Under the pieces are notes generated by a model. It was not told the origin of the DNA. It made no database searches and saw only the letters and a program-made list of their open reading frames with translations. Of a stretch of DNA of 20,720 nucleotides, positions 1 through 6,105 are shown piece after piece. The DNA lies in assembly GCA_938008665.1 (NCBI GenBank), contig CALLKA010000145.1, positions 1 through 20,720 of the forward strand. The letters are read 5' to 3'. How positions within the stretch are numbered: position 1 is the first letter of the stretch; every line of letters begins with the position of its first letter. Source of the stretch: an uncultured Bacteroidota bacterium (GTDB lineage Bacteria > Bacteroidota > Bacteroidia > Chitinophagales > Chitinophagaceae). A program made the translations under genes and the position numbers.

Positions 1-68
1 TTGAAATAAATATTTTATCGCTATTTTTTCTTAATTTAATATATTGTTTAAAATTAAAATAGAACAAC

Positions 69-779
69 ATGACTCCTTTTGCAGCTGAATTTTTAGGAAC
101 AGCCCTTGTCATCACGATTGGCAATGGTGTTGTAGCCAATGTAGTGCTTCCTAATACTAAGGGAAATAATGGGGGACTTATTTCCATTGTTTTCGGATGG
201 ATGATTGCTGTTTTTATAGGAGTGTACGTGACAAGTAGTATTAGTGGGGGACACTTAAATCCTGCAGTAACTATTGCACTTGCAAGTGCGAGTAAATTTG
301 ATTGGGCGCTAGTGCCATCATATATTTTAGCCCAATTATTAGGGGCTATGTTCGGTGCCCTCCTCGTTTGGATGGTATATAAAGATCACTTTAATGAGTG
401 TAACGAAGCATCGGCGAAATTGGCAGTTTTTAGTACAGGTCCTTCGATTCGTAATTTGCCCCAAAACTTCATTACGGAAACCCTGGCAACCATGCTATTT
501 TTAATAGGGATCTTTTTCCTAAAACCCGCCGGATCCGATTTGGGGTCATTATCTGCATTACCTGTATCCCTTTTAGTGGGGGGAATAGGGTTTGGGCTGG
601 GCGGGCCAACGGGTTGGGCTATCAATCCGGCAAGGGATTTGGGGCCTAGAATCATGCATTTTATCCTACCTATCAAGGGAAAAGGACCCAGTGATTGGGC
701 TTACGCGGCGGTTCCGGTATTTGGACCCATTATTGGGGGAATTTTAGCTGCGATTATCTATCTACAATTTTTGCAATAA
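69..779 (+). CDS. glpF: MIP-family aquaglyceroporin (glycerol facilitator-like)
   Basis: Inner-membrane channel of the aquaporin/glycerol facilitator family, 236 aa, predicted to pass glycerol and possibly water or other small neutral solutes. Both pore motifs are present: GGHLNPAVT (first NPA at residues 64-66) and GWAINPARD (second NPA at 186-188). The Asp at 190, directly after NPAR, is typical of the glycerol-conducting branch rather than strict water channels. Six hydrophobic segments plus two re-entrant half-helices fit the length, which is on the short side and lacks long termini. The start at 69 puts the first membrane helix (AEFLGT) at residues 6-11, as usual. No glycerol kinase or glycerol-3-phosphate dehydrogenase gene is visible next to it, so the substrate is inferred from the family only. 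The 68 bases before it are very AT-rich without a convincing promoter match. The stop codon overlaps the atpD promoter region. Confidence 0.88.
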   Translation: MTPFAAEFLGTALVITIGNGVVANVVLPNTKGNNGGLISIVFGWMIAVFIGVYVTSSISGGHLNPAVTIALASASKFDWALVPSYILAQLLGAMFGALLVWMVYKDHFNECNEASAKLAVFSTGPSIRNLPQNFITETLATMLFLIGIFFLKPAGSDLGSLSALPVSLLVGGIGFGLGGPTGWAINPARDLGPRIMHFILPIKGKGPSDWAYAAVPVFGPIIGGILAAIIYLQFLQ

Positions 780-800
780 TCTAGCAATACCTTACCTTTG
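770..800 (+). promoter_or_regulatory. Bacteroidota-type promoter of atpDC
   Basis: A TTG at 771-773 is followed after 19 bases by TACCTTTG at 793-800, an exact match to the known Bacteroidota sigma factor pattern (TTG, 17-23 bases, TAnnTTTG). Transcription would start a few bases after 800, giving a short leader of roughly 10-15 bases before the atpD ATG at 819. The -33 element overlaps the end of the preceding porin gene (stop codon 777-779), so atpDC need not be cotranscribed with it. Confidence 0.75.
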
Positions 801-818
801 CAGCCGAAATAGAATATT

Positions 819-2318
819 ATGGCAACAACAGGTAAAATCAAACAAATTATTGGCGCAGTAGTGGATGTGCAATTCCCTAATCAGAATGCACTTCCTGAAA
901 TTTATAATGCCCTAGCTATCTTAAAACCAAATGGCGAAAAAATTATTCTTGAAGTGCAACAGCACTTAGGAGAGGATAGTGTTCGTGCGATTGCAATGGA
1001 AGGAACAGAAGGTTTGGTTAGAGGTATGGAAGTAGAAGATTCAGGTAAACCAATTTCAATGCCAGTAGGTGAAGGAATTAATGGTCGCTTGTTTAATGTT
1101 ACAGGAGATGCAATTGATGGTTTACCACAATTAGATAAATCTAATGGTCGTCCAATTCACGCAGTTGCTCCTAAATTCGAAGACTTAAGTACAGCAACGG
1201 AAGTGTTGTTCACAGGTATTAAAGTAATTGATTTGATTGAGCCATATGCAAAAGGTGGAAAGATTGGATTGTTTGGTGGTGCGGGTGTTGGTAAAACTGT
1301 ATTGATTCAAGAGTTGATTAATAATATTGCCAAAGGGCATGGTGGATTATCCGTATTTGCGGGTGTGGGTGAAAGAACACGTGAGGGTAATGATCTATTA
1401 CGTGAGATGATTGAAGCAGGGATCATGAAATATGGTGATGCTTTCAAACATAGCATGGAAGAAGGTGGATGGGATTTAAGCAAAGTAAACTTAGAGGAAT
1501 TAAAAGAATCAAAAGCTACTTTCGTATTTGGACAAATGAATGAACCTCCAGGAGCGCGTGCGCGTGTTGCCTTAAGTGGTTTAACCATTGCAGAATATTT
1601 CCGTGATGGAGATGGTGCAGGAAAAGGAAAAGACATTTTATTTTTCGTTGATAATATCTTCCGTTTTACACAAGCAGGTTCTGAGGTATCGGCTTTATTA
1701 GGTCGTATGCCATCTGCGGTAGGTTACCAACCAACATTGGCAACTGAAATGGGATTGATGCAAGAGCGTATTACTTCAACAAAAAATGGTTCCATTACTT
1801 CAGTGCAAGCGGTGTATGTACCTGCGGATGATTTAACGGATCCAGCGCCAGCAACTACATTTGCGCACTTGGATGCAACTACAGTATTATCTCGTAAAAT
1901 TGCCGATTTGGGTATTTATCCAGCGGTGGATCCTTTGGATTCAACTTCTAGAATTTTAACTCCAGCGATTGTAGGTGATGCACATTACGATACAGCGCAA
2001 AGAGTAAAAATGATATTACAACGCTACAAAGAATTACAAGATATCATCGCCATCTTAGGTATGGATGAATTAAGTGATGAAGATAAATTAATCGTATCTC
2101 GTGCGCGTCGTGTTCAAAGATTCTTGTCACAGCCTTTCCACGTAGCTGAACAGTTTACAGGTTTAAAAGGGGTGTTTGTATCTATTGAAGATACCATTCG
2201 CGGTTTTAATGCAATTATGGATGGTGAGGTTGATCAATATCCTGAAGCTGCATTTAACTTAGTTGGATCATTGGAAGATGCAATCGAGAAAGGTAAGAAA
2301 ATGATGGCTCAAGCTTAA
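819..2318 (+). CDS. atpD: F1Fo ATP synthase subunit beta
   Basis: Catalytic subunit of the F1 head; with alpha it binds nucleotide and makes ATP, driven by the ion gradient through Fo. 499 aa. Visible landmarks: Walker A GGAGVGKT at 153-160, GERTREGND with the catalytic Glu region at 184-192, FVDNIFRFTQAGSEVSALLG (Walker B region), RMPSAVGYQPTLATEMG, and a DELSDED variant of the DELSEED lever in the C-terminal domain. It is about 40 residues longer than the E. coli protein. Part of the excess is an insertion around residues 205-233, which I associate with Bacteroidota beta subunits. It has its own promoter (770-800) and is followed after 30 bases by atpC. The alpha, gamma, delta and Fo genes are not here, a split arrangement I recall as common in this phylum. 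Confidence 0.98.
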   Translation: MATTGKIKQIIGAVVDVQFPNQNALPEIYNALAILKPNGEKIILEVQQHLGEDSVRAIAMEGTEGLVRGMEVEDSGKPISMPVGEGINGRLFNVTGDAIDGLPQLDKSNGRPIHAVAPKFEDLSTATEVLFTGIKVIDLIEPYAKGGKIGLFGGAGVGKTVLIQELINNIAKGHGGLSVFAGVGERTREGNDLLREMIEAGIMKYGDAFKHSMEEGGWDLSKVNLEELKESKATFVFGQMNEPPGARARVALSGLTIAEYFRDGDGAGKGKDILFFVDNIFRFTQAGSEVSALLGRMPSAVGYQPTLATEMGLMQERITSTKNGSITSVQAVYVPADDLTDPAPATTFAHLDATTVLSRKIADLGIYPAVDPLDSTSRILTPAIVGDAHYDTAQRVKMILQRYKELQDIIAILGMDELSDEDKLIVSRARRVQRFLSQPFHVAEQFTGLKGVFVSIEDTIRGFNAIMDGEVDQYPEAAFNLVGSLEDAIEKGKKMMAQA

Positions 2319-2348
2319 TTAACAAATTCGAACATTTAAACTGCGCAC

Positions 2349-2594
2349 ATGTTATTGGAAATATTAACACCCGACAAAAAGTTATTTAGTGGAGATGTAT
2401 TTGGGGTGCAATTGCCAGGTATTGATGGTTTATTTGAAATTTTGAATAAGCACGCTCCTTTAGTGAGTGCTTTAGGCAAGGGTCAAGTAAAAGTATTAAT
2501 GACTGCAACTAAAACGGAAGCATATACCATCAAAAGTGGTTTTGTAGAAGTGGCTAATAACAAAACAACCGTACTGGTTGAAGGCGTTTTGTAA
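2349..2594 (+). CDS. atpC: F1Fo ATP synthase subunit epsilon, short form
   Basis: Central-stalk subunit that couples rotation of the c-ring to the F1 head. Only 81 aa: the protein is the N-terminal beta-sandwich (starts LLEILTPDKKLFSGDV, then IDGLFEILNKHAPLVSAL, ends near TTVLVEGVL). The C-terminal two-helix hairpin that mediates epsilon autoinhibition in E. coli or Bacillus, where the protein is about 130-140 aa, is absent. The ORF ends in a normal TAA followed directly by a terminator, so this is a genuinely short gene rather than a frameshift. It lies 30 bases after atpD and is presumably cotranscribed with it. Confidence 0.93.
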   Translation: MLLEILTPDKKLFSGDVFGVQLPGIDGLFEILNKHAPLVSALGKGQVKVLMTATKTEAYTIKSGFVEVANNKTTVLVEGVL

Positions 2595-2626
2595 TGATAC
2601 AATAACAAAATATTATAAAATATTTG

Positions 2627-2657
2627 AATCCCTCCCGACTTATCTGGAGGGATTTTT
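2627..2657 (+). terminator. Intrinsic terminator after atpDC
   Basis: A perfect 9-bp stem, AATCCCTCC at 2627-2635 and GGAGGGATT at 2646-2654, encloses a 10-base loop. The stem runs directly into a T-run (2653-2657) and further T-rich sequence. It sits 32 bases after the atpC stop and closes the atpDC transcript before the histidine kinase gene. Confidence 0.88.
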
Positions 2658-2717
2658 ATTTATATTCACATAACGTAAAAAAGTAGGTAAAAAAGCAATT
2701 TTTCGCATTCGCTGTTT

Positions 2718-4034
2718 ATGAAAAAAACATTCCCAGTTATTATTGTTTTAATCACTTTATCCATCATTGGGATATTGTTCATCCAAATTACTTGGTTGCA
2801 GGGTTTGTTTTTATTGCAAAGGAATCAATTATCTGAAAAGATTAACCAAACAGGTTTATTAGTAGTGACGGATATTGGTAAAAAAATGAATAGCGGATTG
2901 TCATTTCGATTGCCAAAAAGGGGGCGATTAAGTTTAGAGAATGATATTCATTTACACAAATTTGATGAGTCAACAATTGCAGATATTTATGATTATAAAG
3001 AGTTGAATCAAAAAATAAAATCTGCTTTAGATAAATTTGAAATTGGTGACTTGCATTTTGAATTTGCGGTGGCAGATAAAAAAAGTATACTCGAATTAAA
3101 GAGTAATAATTTTGATGATTCTTTCACAGAAGATTTAAATAGCTTGCAAGTGCGTGTACCAGTGATGCCACAGGATGTGATTGAGCCAGTGGGTCCCTTT
3201 GAGTCATTAATTATTGTCATACCTGATGTAAGGCTGTATTTACTAAATTCATTAAAGTGGATTATTTTAGGGGCAATACTTTTTATTATAGTTGTTTTAG
3301 CGGCGTTTTTTATTACCATTCGTTCATTATTGAATCAGCGTAAGGTGAATGAAATCAAGAATGATTTTATTAATAACATGACGCATGAATTAAAAACGCC
3401 TTTGGCGACAATTTCCCTAGCTGTGGATGCGCTAAAAACCCAAAAAGTACAGTCGGATCCAGCTTCAGTCGCCTATTTTAGTAATATTATTAAGGAGGAA
3501 AATGTACGCATGAATAAACATGTGGAGACTATTTTAGAAACTGGGCAGCTTGAAAATAAAGATCTTGAATTAAATAAGCAACCGGTTAATGTACATGACC
3601 TAATTCAGGCAGTGGTGGATAGTTATAAATTACAATTAGAAGAGAAGCCTTCTAATATTCATATGCAATTAGATGCAACAAAGCCAGAAATTATTGCAGA
3701 TGAAGAACACTTATTACATGTGCTGTCTAATTTAATGGATAATGCGATTAAGTATTCCAAAGAAACGATTGATATTTTAGTACGCACTAGCAATGTGAAT
3801 AATAAAATCATCATCACCATTGAGGACAATGGAATAGGGATGACCAATGAAACCAAAAAGCATATTTTTGAAAAATTCTATCGCGCCCATTCTGGCAACA
3901 TTCATAATGTAAAGGGATTTGGATTAGGCATGAGTTATGTAAAGCGAATTGTTGCCTTACATAAAGGGTTGATACGCGTTCAGAGCGAGTTGGATCATGG
4001 TACTACTATTGAAATTACCCTTCCCGTTGCGTAA
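2718..4034 (+). CDS. Membrane-bound sensor histidine kinase
   Basis: Two-component sensor kinase, 438 aa, signal unknown. An N-terminal membrane helix (about 5-33) and a second one (about 179-202) enclose an extracytoplasmic domain of about 145 residues that I do not recognise. After the second helix comes the kinase core. The HisKA H-box NDFINNMTHELKTPLA has phospho-acceptor H223. In the HATPase domain the N-box is HVLSNLMDNAIKYS (about 334-347), the G1 box is EDNGIG (369-374) and the G2 box is GFGLGMSY (400-407). All catalytic motifs look intact. No clear HAMP domain separates membrane and HisKA, only about 15 residues of linker. No response regulator gene adjoins it: upstream is the atpC terminator and downstream is queA in the opposite direction, so its partner must be encoded elsewhere. 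No convincing promoter was found in 2658-2717. Confidence 0.93.
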   Translation: MKKTFPVIIVLITLSIIGILFIQITWLQGLFLLQRNQLSEKINQTGLLVVTDIGKKMNSGLSFRLPKRGRLSLENDIHLHKFDESTIADIYDYKELNQKIKSALDKFEIGDLHFEFAVADKKSILELKSNNFDDSFTEDLNSLQVRVPVMPQDVIEPVGPFESLIIVIPDVRLYLLNSLKWIILGAILFIIVVLAAFFITIRSLLNQRKVNEIKNDFINNMTHELKTPLATISLAVDALKTQKVQSDPASVAYFSNIIKEENVRMNKHVETILETGQLENKDLELNKQPVNVHDLIQAVVDSYKLQLEEKPSNIHMQLDATKPEIIADEEHLLHVLSNLMDNAIKYSKETIDILVRTSNVNNKIIITIEDNGIGMTNETKKHIFEKFYRAHSGNIHNVKGFGLGMSYVKRIVALHKGLIRVQSELDHGTTIEITLPVA

Positions 4035-4058
4035 TTTAATTTATAATAATTGCCTAAA

Positions 4059-5384
4059 TTAATCATTAGATGCCTGAATAGCATCTGGTATCCAAAATAA
4101 ACATCCGTCCCCGTAACTTAAAAATCGGTATTGATGGTCCAAGGCGTGCTGGTAAATCGCTTTCCATTCGGATCCAACGATTGCTGCAATTATTAACAGC
4201 AAGGTTGATTTAGGTTGATGAAAATTAGTAACCAGTCCCTTCACCATTCTAAAACGGTAGCCGGGCATAATCATTAATTGTGTTTTGGAAATCAGGGTTG
4301 CTAATTGATTCCTTTCCATCCAGTTGACAATCGCATGGAGTGCTTCTAATTTTGGTATTTCTTTTTCACCCAGTTCATAAGCATCCCATTGCAGTAAGTG
4401 TAAATCATTGGATATTATTTTTGGATTCGCAATAATTTTTACACCTAACCAATACAAACTTTCAATCGTTCTAAGTGAAGTAGTGCCTACTACAATTAGT
4501 TGGTTATTATTTTCAATTATATATTGAATCATTTTTTTTTCAATTTCAAAAAACTCCGCATGCATGGGGTGATCATTGATAATATCGGTTTTTACAGGTA
4601 GGAATGTACCTGCGCCAACATGCAGGGTTAAAAACTGTAGTGCAATATTATTAGATGAAATTTTATTTAATAGTTCCTGACTAAAGTGTAAGCCTGCAGT
4701 AGGAGCAGCAACTGATCCTTCTTCACTTGCATAGGTAGTTTGGTATCTATCTTTGTCTTCCTCGGTAGTATTTCTTTCAATATAAGGGGGCAATGGAATT
4801 TGACCAATGAGTGCTAAAATTTCAGAGAATATAATAGACGCATCATCCCAAGAAAATTCGATTAAAAATTTCCCATCTAATTGATTTATTTTTTTTGCAA
4901 AAAAGCGAATCTCTTTATTGTTATGAAATAATTTTTTTTCAAGGAATGGCGTTTTCCATTTCTTAGCACCACCCACTAAACAATTCCATACTACTTTATT
5001 GTTTGCTTGCATCGCAATTTGTACAGGACTATATTCCAGGCTAGGTTCCAAACAAAATATTTCAATTACACTATTTTTAGTTGGCTGAGCTTTTTCTTCT
5101 TGATGTGAATTAATTTTATTTTGAACTGATGGGGTATCATTATTTTCAACCACTTGTTTGTCAAATAAAATTCTTGCAGCAATTACTTTACTATTATTAA
5201 ATAGTAGTGTGCTATTGGCAGGAACAAAATCAGTGATATTTTGATATAGGCTATCGGCAATGATCTTTTTATTCCATACCAGCAGTTTACTATCAGCTCT
5301 GTTTTGGCAAGGCGTATATGCGATTCTTTCATTAGGTAAAGCGTAGTCAAAGTCAATTAAATTCAGTTTCGGTAGCTGCTTCAT
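4059..5384 (-). CDS. queA: S-adenosylmethionine:tRNA ribosyltransferase-isomerase
   Basis: Transfers and isomerises the ribosyl group of SAM onto 7-aminomethyl-7-deazaguanine in tRNA, giving epoxyqueuosine at the wobble position of GUN anticodons; cytoplasmic. 441 aa from the chosen start, versus about 350 in E. coli. Family motifs: NNSKVIAARI (63-72), RYQTTYASEEGSVAAPTAGL (213-232), LHVGAGTFLPV (254-264), HAEFFEI (275-281), VGTTSLRTIESL (299-310), FRMVKGLVTNFHQPKSTLL (378-396) and FLSYGDGCLF (421-430). The extra length lies in a polar low-complexity stretch (about 79-105) and in a region around 325-375. The reading frame is open back to an ATG at 5426. I chose the ATG at 5384 because the homologous N-terminus (LIDFDYALP) begins right after it and because a TACCTTTG promoter element at 5389-5396 lies inside the longer version. 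The gene converges on the kinase gene with a 24-base gap and diverges from mraZ. Confidence 0.93.
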   Translation of the reverse strand: MKQLPKLNLIDFDYALPNERIAYTPCQNRADSKLLVWNKKIIADSLYQNITDFVPANSTLLFNNSKVIAARILFDKQVVENNDTPSVQNKINSHQEEKAQPTKNSVIEIFCLEPSLEYSPVQIAMQANNKVVWNCLVGGAKKWKTPFLEKKLFHNNKEIRFFAKKINQLDGKFLIEFSWDDASIIFSEILALIGQIPLPPYIERNTTEEDKDRYQTTYASEEGSVAAPTAGLHFSQELLNKISSNNIALQFLTLHVGAGTFLPVKTDIINDHPMHAEFFEIEKKMIQYIIENNNQLIVVGTTSLRTIESLYWLGVKIIANPKIISNDLHLLQWDAYELGEKEIPKLEALHAIVNWMERNQLATLISKTQLMIMPGYRFRMVKGLVTNFHQPKSTLLLIIAAIVGSEWKAIYQHALDHQYRFLSYGDGCLFWIPDAIQASND

Positions 5385-5388
5385 GGGG

Positions 5389-5421
5389 CAAAGGTACATA
5401 TTGCCTTGATTTTCACCCCAA
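5389..5421 (-). promoter_or_regulatory. Promoter of queA, very close to the start codon
   Basis: On the minus strand, TTG (5421-5419) is followed after 22 bases by TACCTTTG (5396-5389), an exact TAnnTTTG element identical to the one ahead of atpD. Only four bases (CCCC) separate it from the queA ATG at 5384, so the transcript would be leaderless or nearly so. The spacing is at the long end of the accepted 17-23 range. Confidence 0.55.
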
Positions 5422-5438
5422 TTCACCAGTTATTCACC
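5412..5438 (-). repeat. Three phased GGTGAA units upstream of queA
   Basis: On the plus strand TTCACC occurs at 5412-5417, 5422-5427 and 5433-5438, i.e. GGTGAA on the minus strand with 10- and 11-base spacing. One helical turn between units is what a cooperatively bound direct-repeat operator looks like. The array covers the -33 region of the proposed queA promoter. The identity of any bound protein is unknown; similarity to the GTG boxes ahead of mraZ is noted. Confidence 0.4.
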
Positions 5439-5449
5439 TCTTTTTTAGG

Positions 5450-5553
5450 GTTTTCCACAGCTATAAACATCCAAATATTTAGAATATAGCCAAAATATAG
5501 CCCAATCCCTTTACTGTATTGATTATCAGCTTGGTTTATTACTTGTGGAAAAC
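5450..5553. repeat. Inverted repeat of DnaA-box-like words
   Basis: GTTTTCCACA at 5450-5459 is repeated as its exact reverse complement TGTGGAAAAC at 5544-5553. Both contain TTTTCCACA, which fits the relaxed DnaA box TTWTNCACA. Between them lies AT-rich sequence including a direct repeat AATATAGCC at 5483-5491 and 5494-5502. One-mismatch boxes also occur at 5430-5438 (TTATTCACC) and, on the minus strand, at 5601-5609 (TTGTTCACA). Function unproven. Confidence 0.35.
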
Positions 5554-5565
5554 TAGAAGGGGTCA

Positions 5566-5600
5566 TTTGGCCTATAAAAGTGGTAAAATGTGTTAATTTG
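5566..5600 (+). promoter_or_regulatory. Candidate mraZ/dcw promoter
   Basis: TTTG at 5566-5569 and TTAATTTG at 5593-5600 (one mismatch to TAnnTTTG) are separated by 23 bases. Transcription would start near 5605, giving a leader of about 30 bases before the mraZ ATG at 5638. The -7 element falls within the second and third phased GTG boxes, which would suit repression by MraZ. The match is imperfect, so this is tentative. Confidence 0.35.
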
Positions 5601-5616
5601 TGTGAACAAGTGGTAA
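5577..5616 (+). promoter_or_regulatory. Four 10-bp direct repeats: probable MraZ operator
   Basis: Four consecutive 10-base units each carry GTG at the same phase: AAAGTGGTAA (5577-5586), AATGTGTTAA (5587-5596), TTTGTGTGAA (5597-5606) and CAAGTGGTAA (5607-5616). The shared core is GTG, then G or T, then G or T, then AA. MraZ is known to bind direct repeats with a GTG-containing core at 10-bp spacing ahead of mraZ (TGGGN units in E. coli, AAAGTG-type boxes in mollicutes). Position, phase and core all fit autoregulation of the dcw operon. Confidence 0.72.
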
Positions 5617-5637
5617 AAAACACTTTAATTATTAACA

Positions 5638-6096
5638 ATGACAGGCTTTCACGGAGAATATCAATCAACCATCGACGCAAAAGGTCGTTTCCTGCTTCCC
5701 GGCAGCTTGAAAAAGCAGTTGGCTGAAGGAGAGACGCATTTTATTGTGAGCAGGGGGTTTGAGAAGTGTTTGACACTTTATCCGATAAAAAGCTGGCAGG
5801 GTATATTAGATCGTATTAGCCAATTGAATGATTTCGATCCTAAAGTGAGACAATTTCGTCGTCAATTTTTAGGAGGAGCAACCGAGGTTGAATTAGATGG
5901 CGCTGGCCGTATTTTATTACCAGCTACATTAAGAGAGTTTGCTTTACCAGGAAAGGAAATTGTATTAGCAGCTGCCTTAGATCGTTTTGAAATTTGGGAT
6001 GCAAGCAAATACAAACAGCTCTTTGAAGATTTTTCTGCAGATGAATTTAGTAATCTAGCGCAGGAAGTAATGGCAGGAATTAAAAAACAAGATTAA
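5638..6096 (+). CDS. mraZ: MraZ, DNA-binding regulator of the dcw cluster
   Basis: Small AbrB-like transcription factor, usually the first gene of the division and cell wall cluster, where it represses or activates the cluster by binding repeats upstream of itself. 152 aa, a normal length. The two tandem swapped-hairpin domains each carry the family signature: IDAKGRFLLP (12-21) and LDGAGRILLP (86-95), both with the conserved Asp-x-x-Gly-Arg. The start at 5638 is supported by the N-terminus MTGFHGEYQSTID, which aligns with the family's first beta strand. Four GTG boxes lie 21 bases upstream. The stop codon directly abuts a GTG that could start the next gene. It has its own divergent intergenic region with queA and is inferred to head the whole cluster. 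Confidence 0.96.
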   Translation: MTGFHGEYQSTIDAKGRFLLPGSLKKQLAEGETHFIVSRGFEKCLTLYPIKSWQGILDRISQLNDFDPKVRQFRRQFLGGATEVELDGAGRILLPATLREFALPGKEIVLAAALDRFEIWDASKYKQLFEDFSADEFSNLAQEVMAGIKKQD

Positions 6097-6105
6097 GTGA
6101 CAACG

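Noticed and set aside
1..68. Promoter for the aquaglyceroporin gene
   Set aside because: Very AT-rich, but no TAnnTTTG with a spaced TTG was found; the promoter may lie before the window.
2658..2717. Promoter for the histidine kinase gene
   Set aside because: No acceptable match to the Bacteroidota promoter pattern was seen between the atpC terminator and the start codon.
4036..4062. Inverted repeat TTAATTTA/TAAATTAA between the kinase gene and queA as a bidirectional terminator
   Set aside because: The stem is AT-only, 8 bp with an 11-base loop, and lacks a T-run; it is too weak to call in AT-rich DNA.
5423..5680. 85-codon minus-strand open frame across the queA-mraZ gap
   Set aside because: It overlaps the mraZ start and the regulatory repeats, has no recognisable domain or sensible start context, and its ATG lies inside mraZ.
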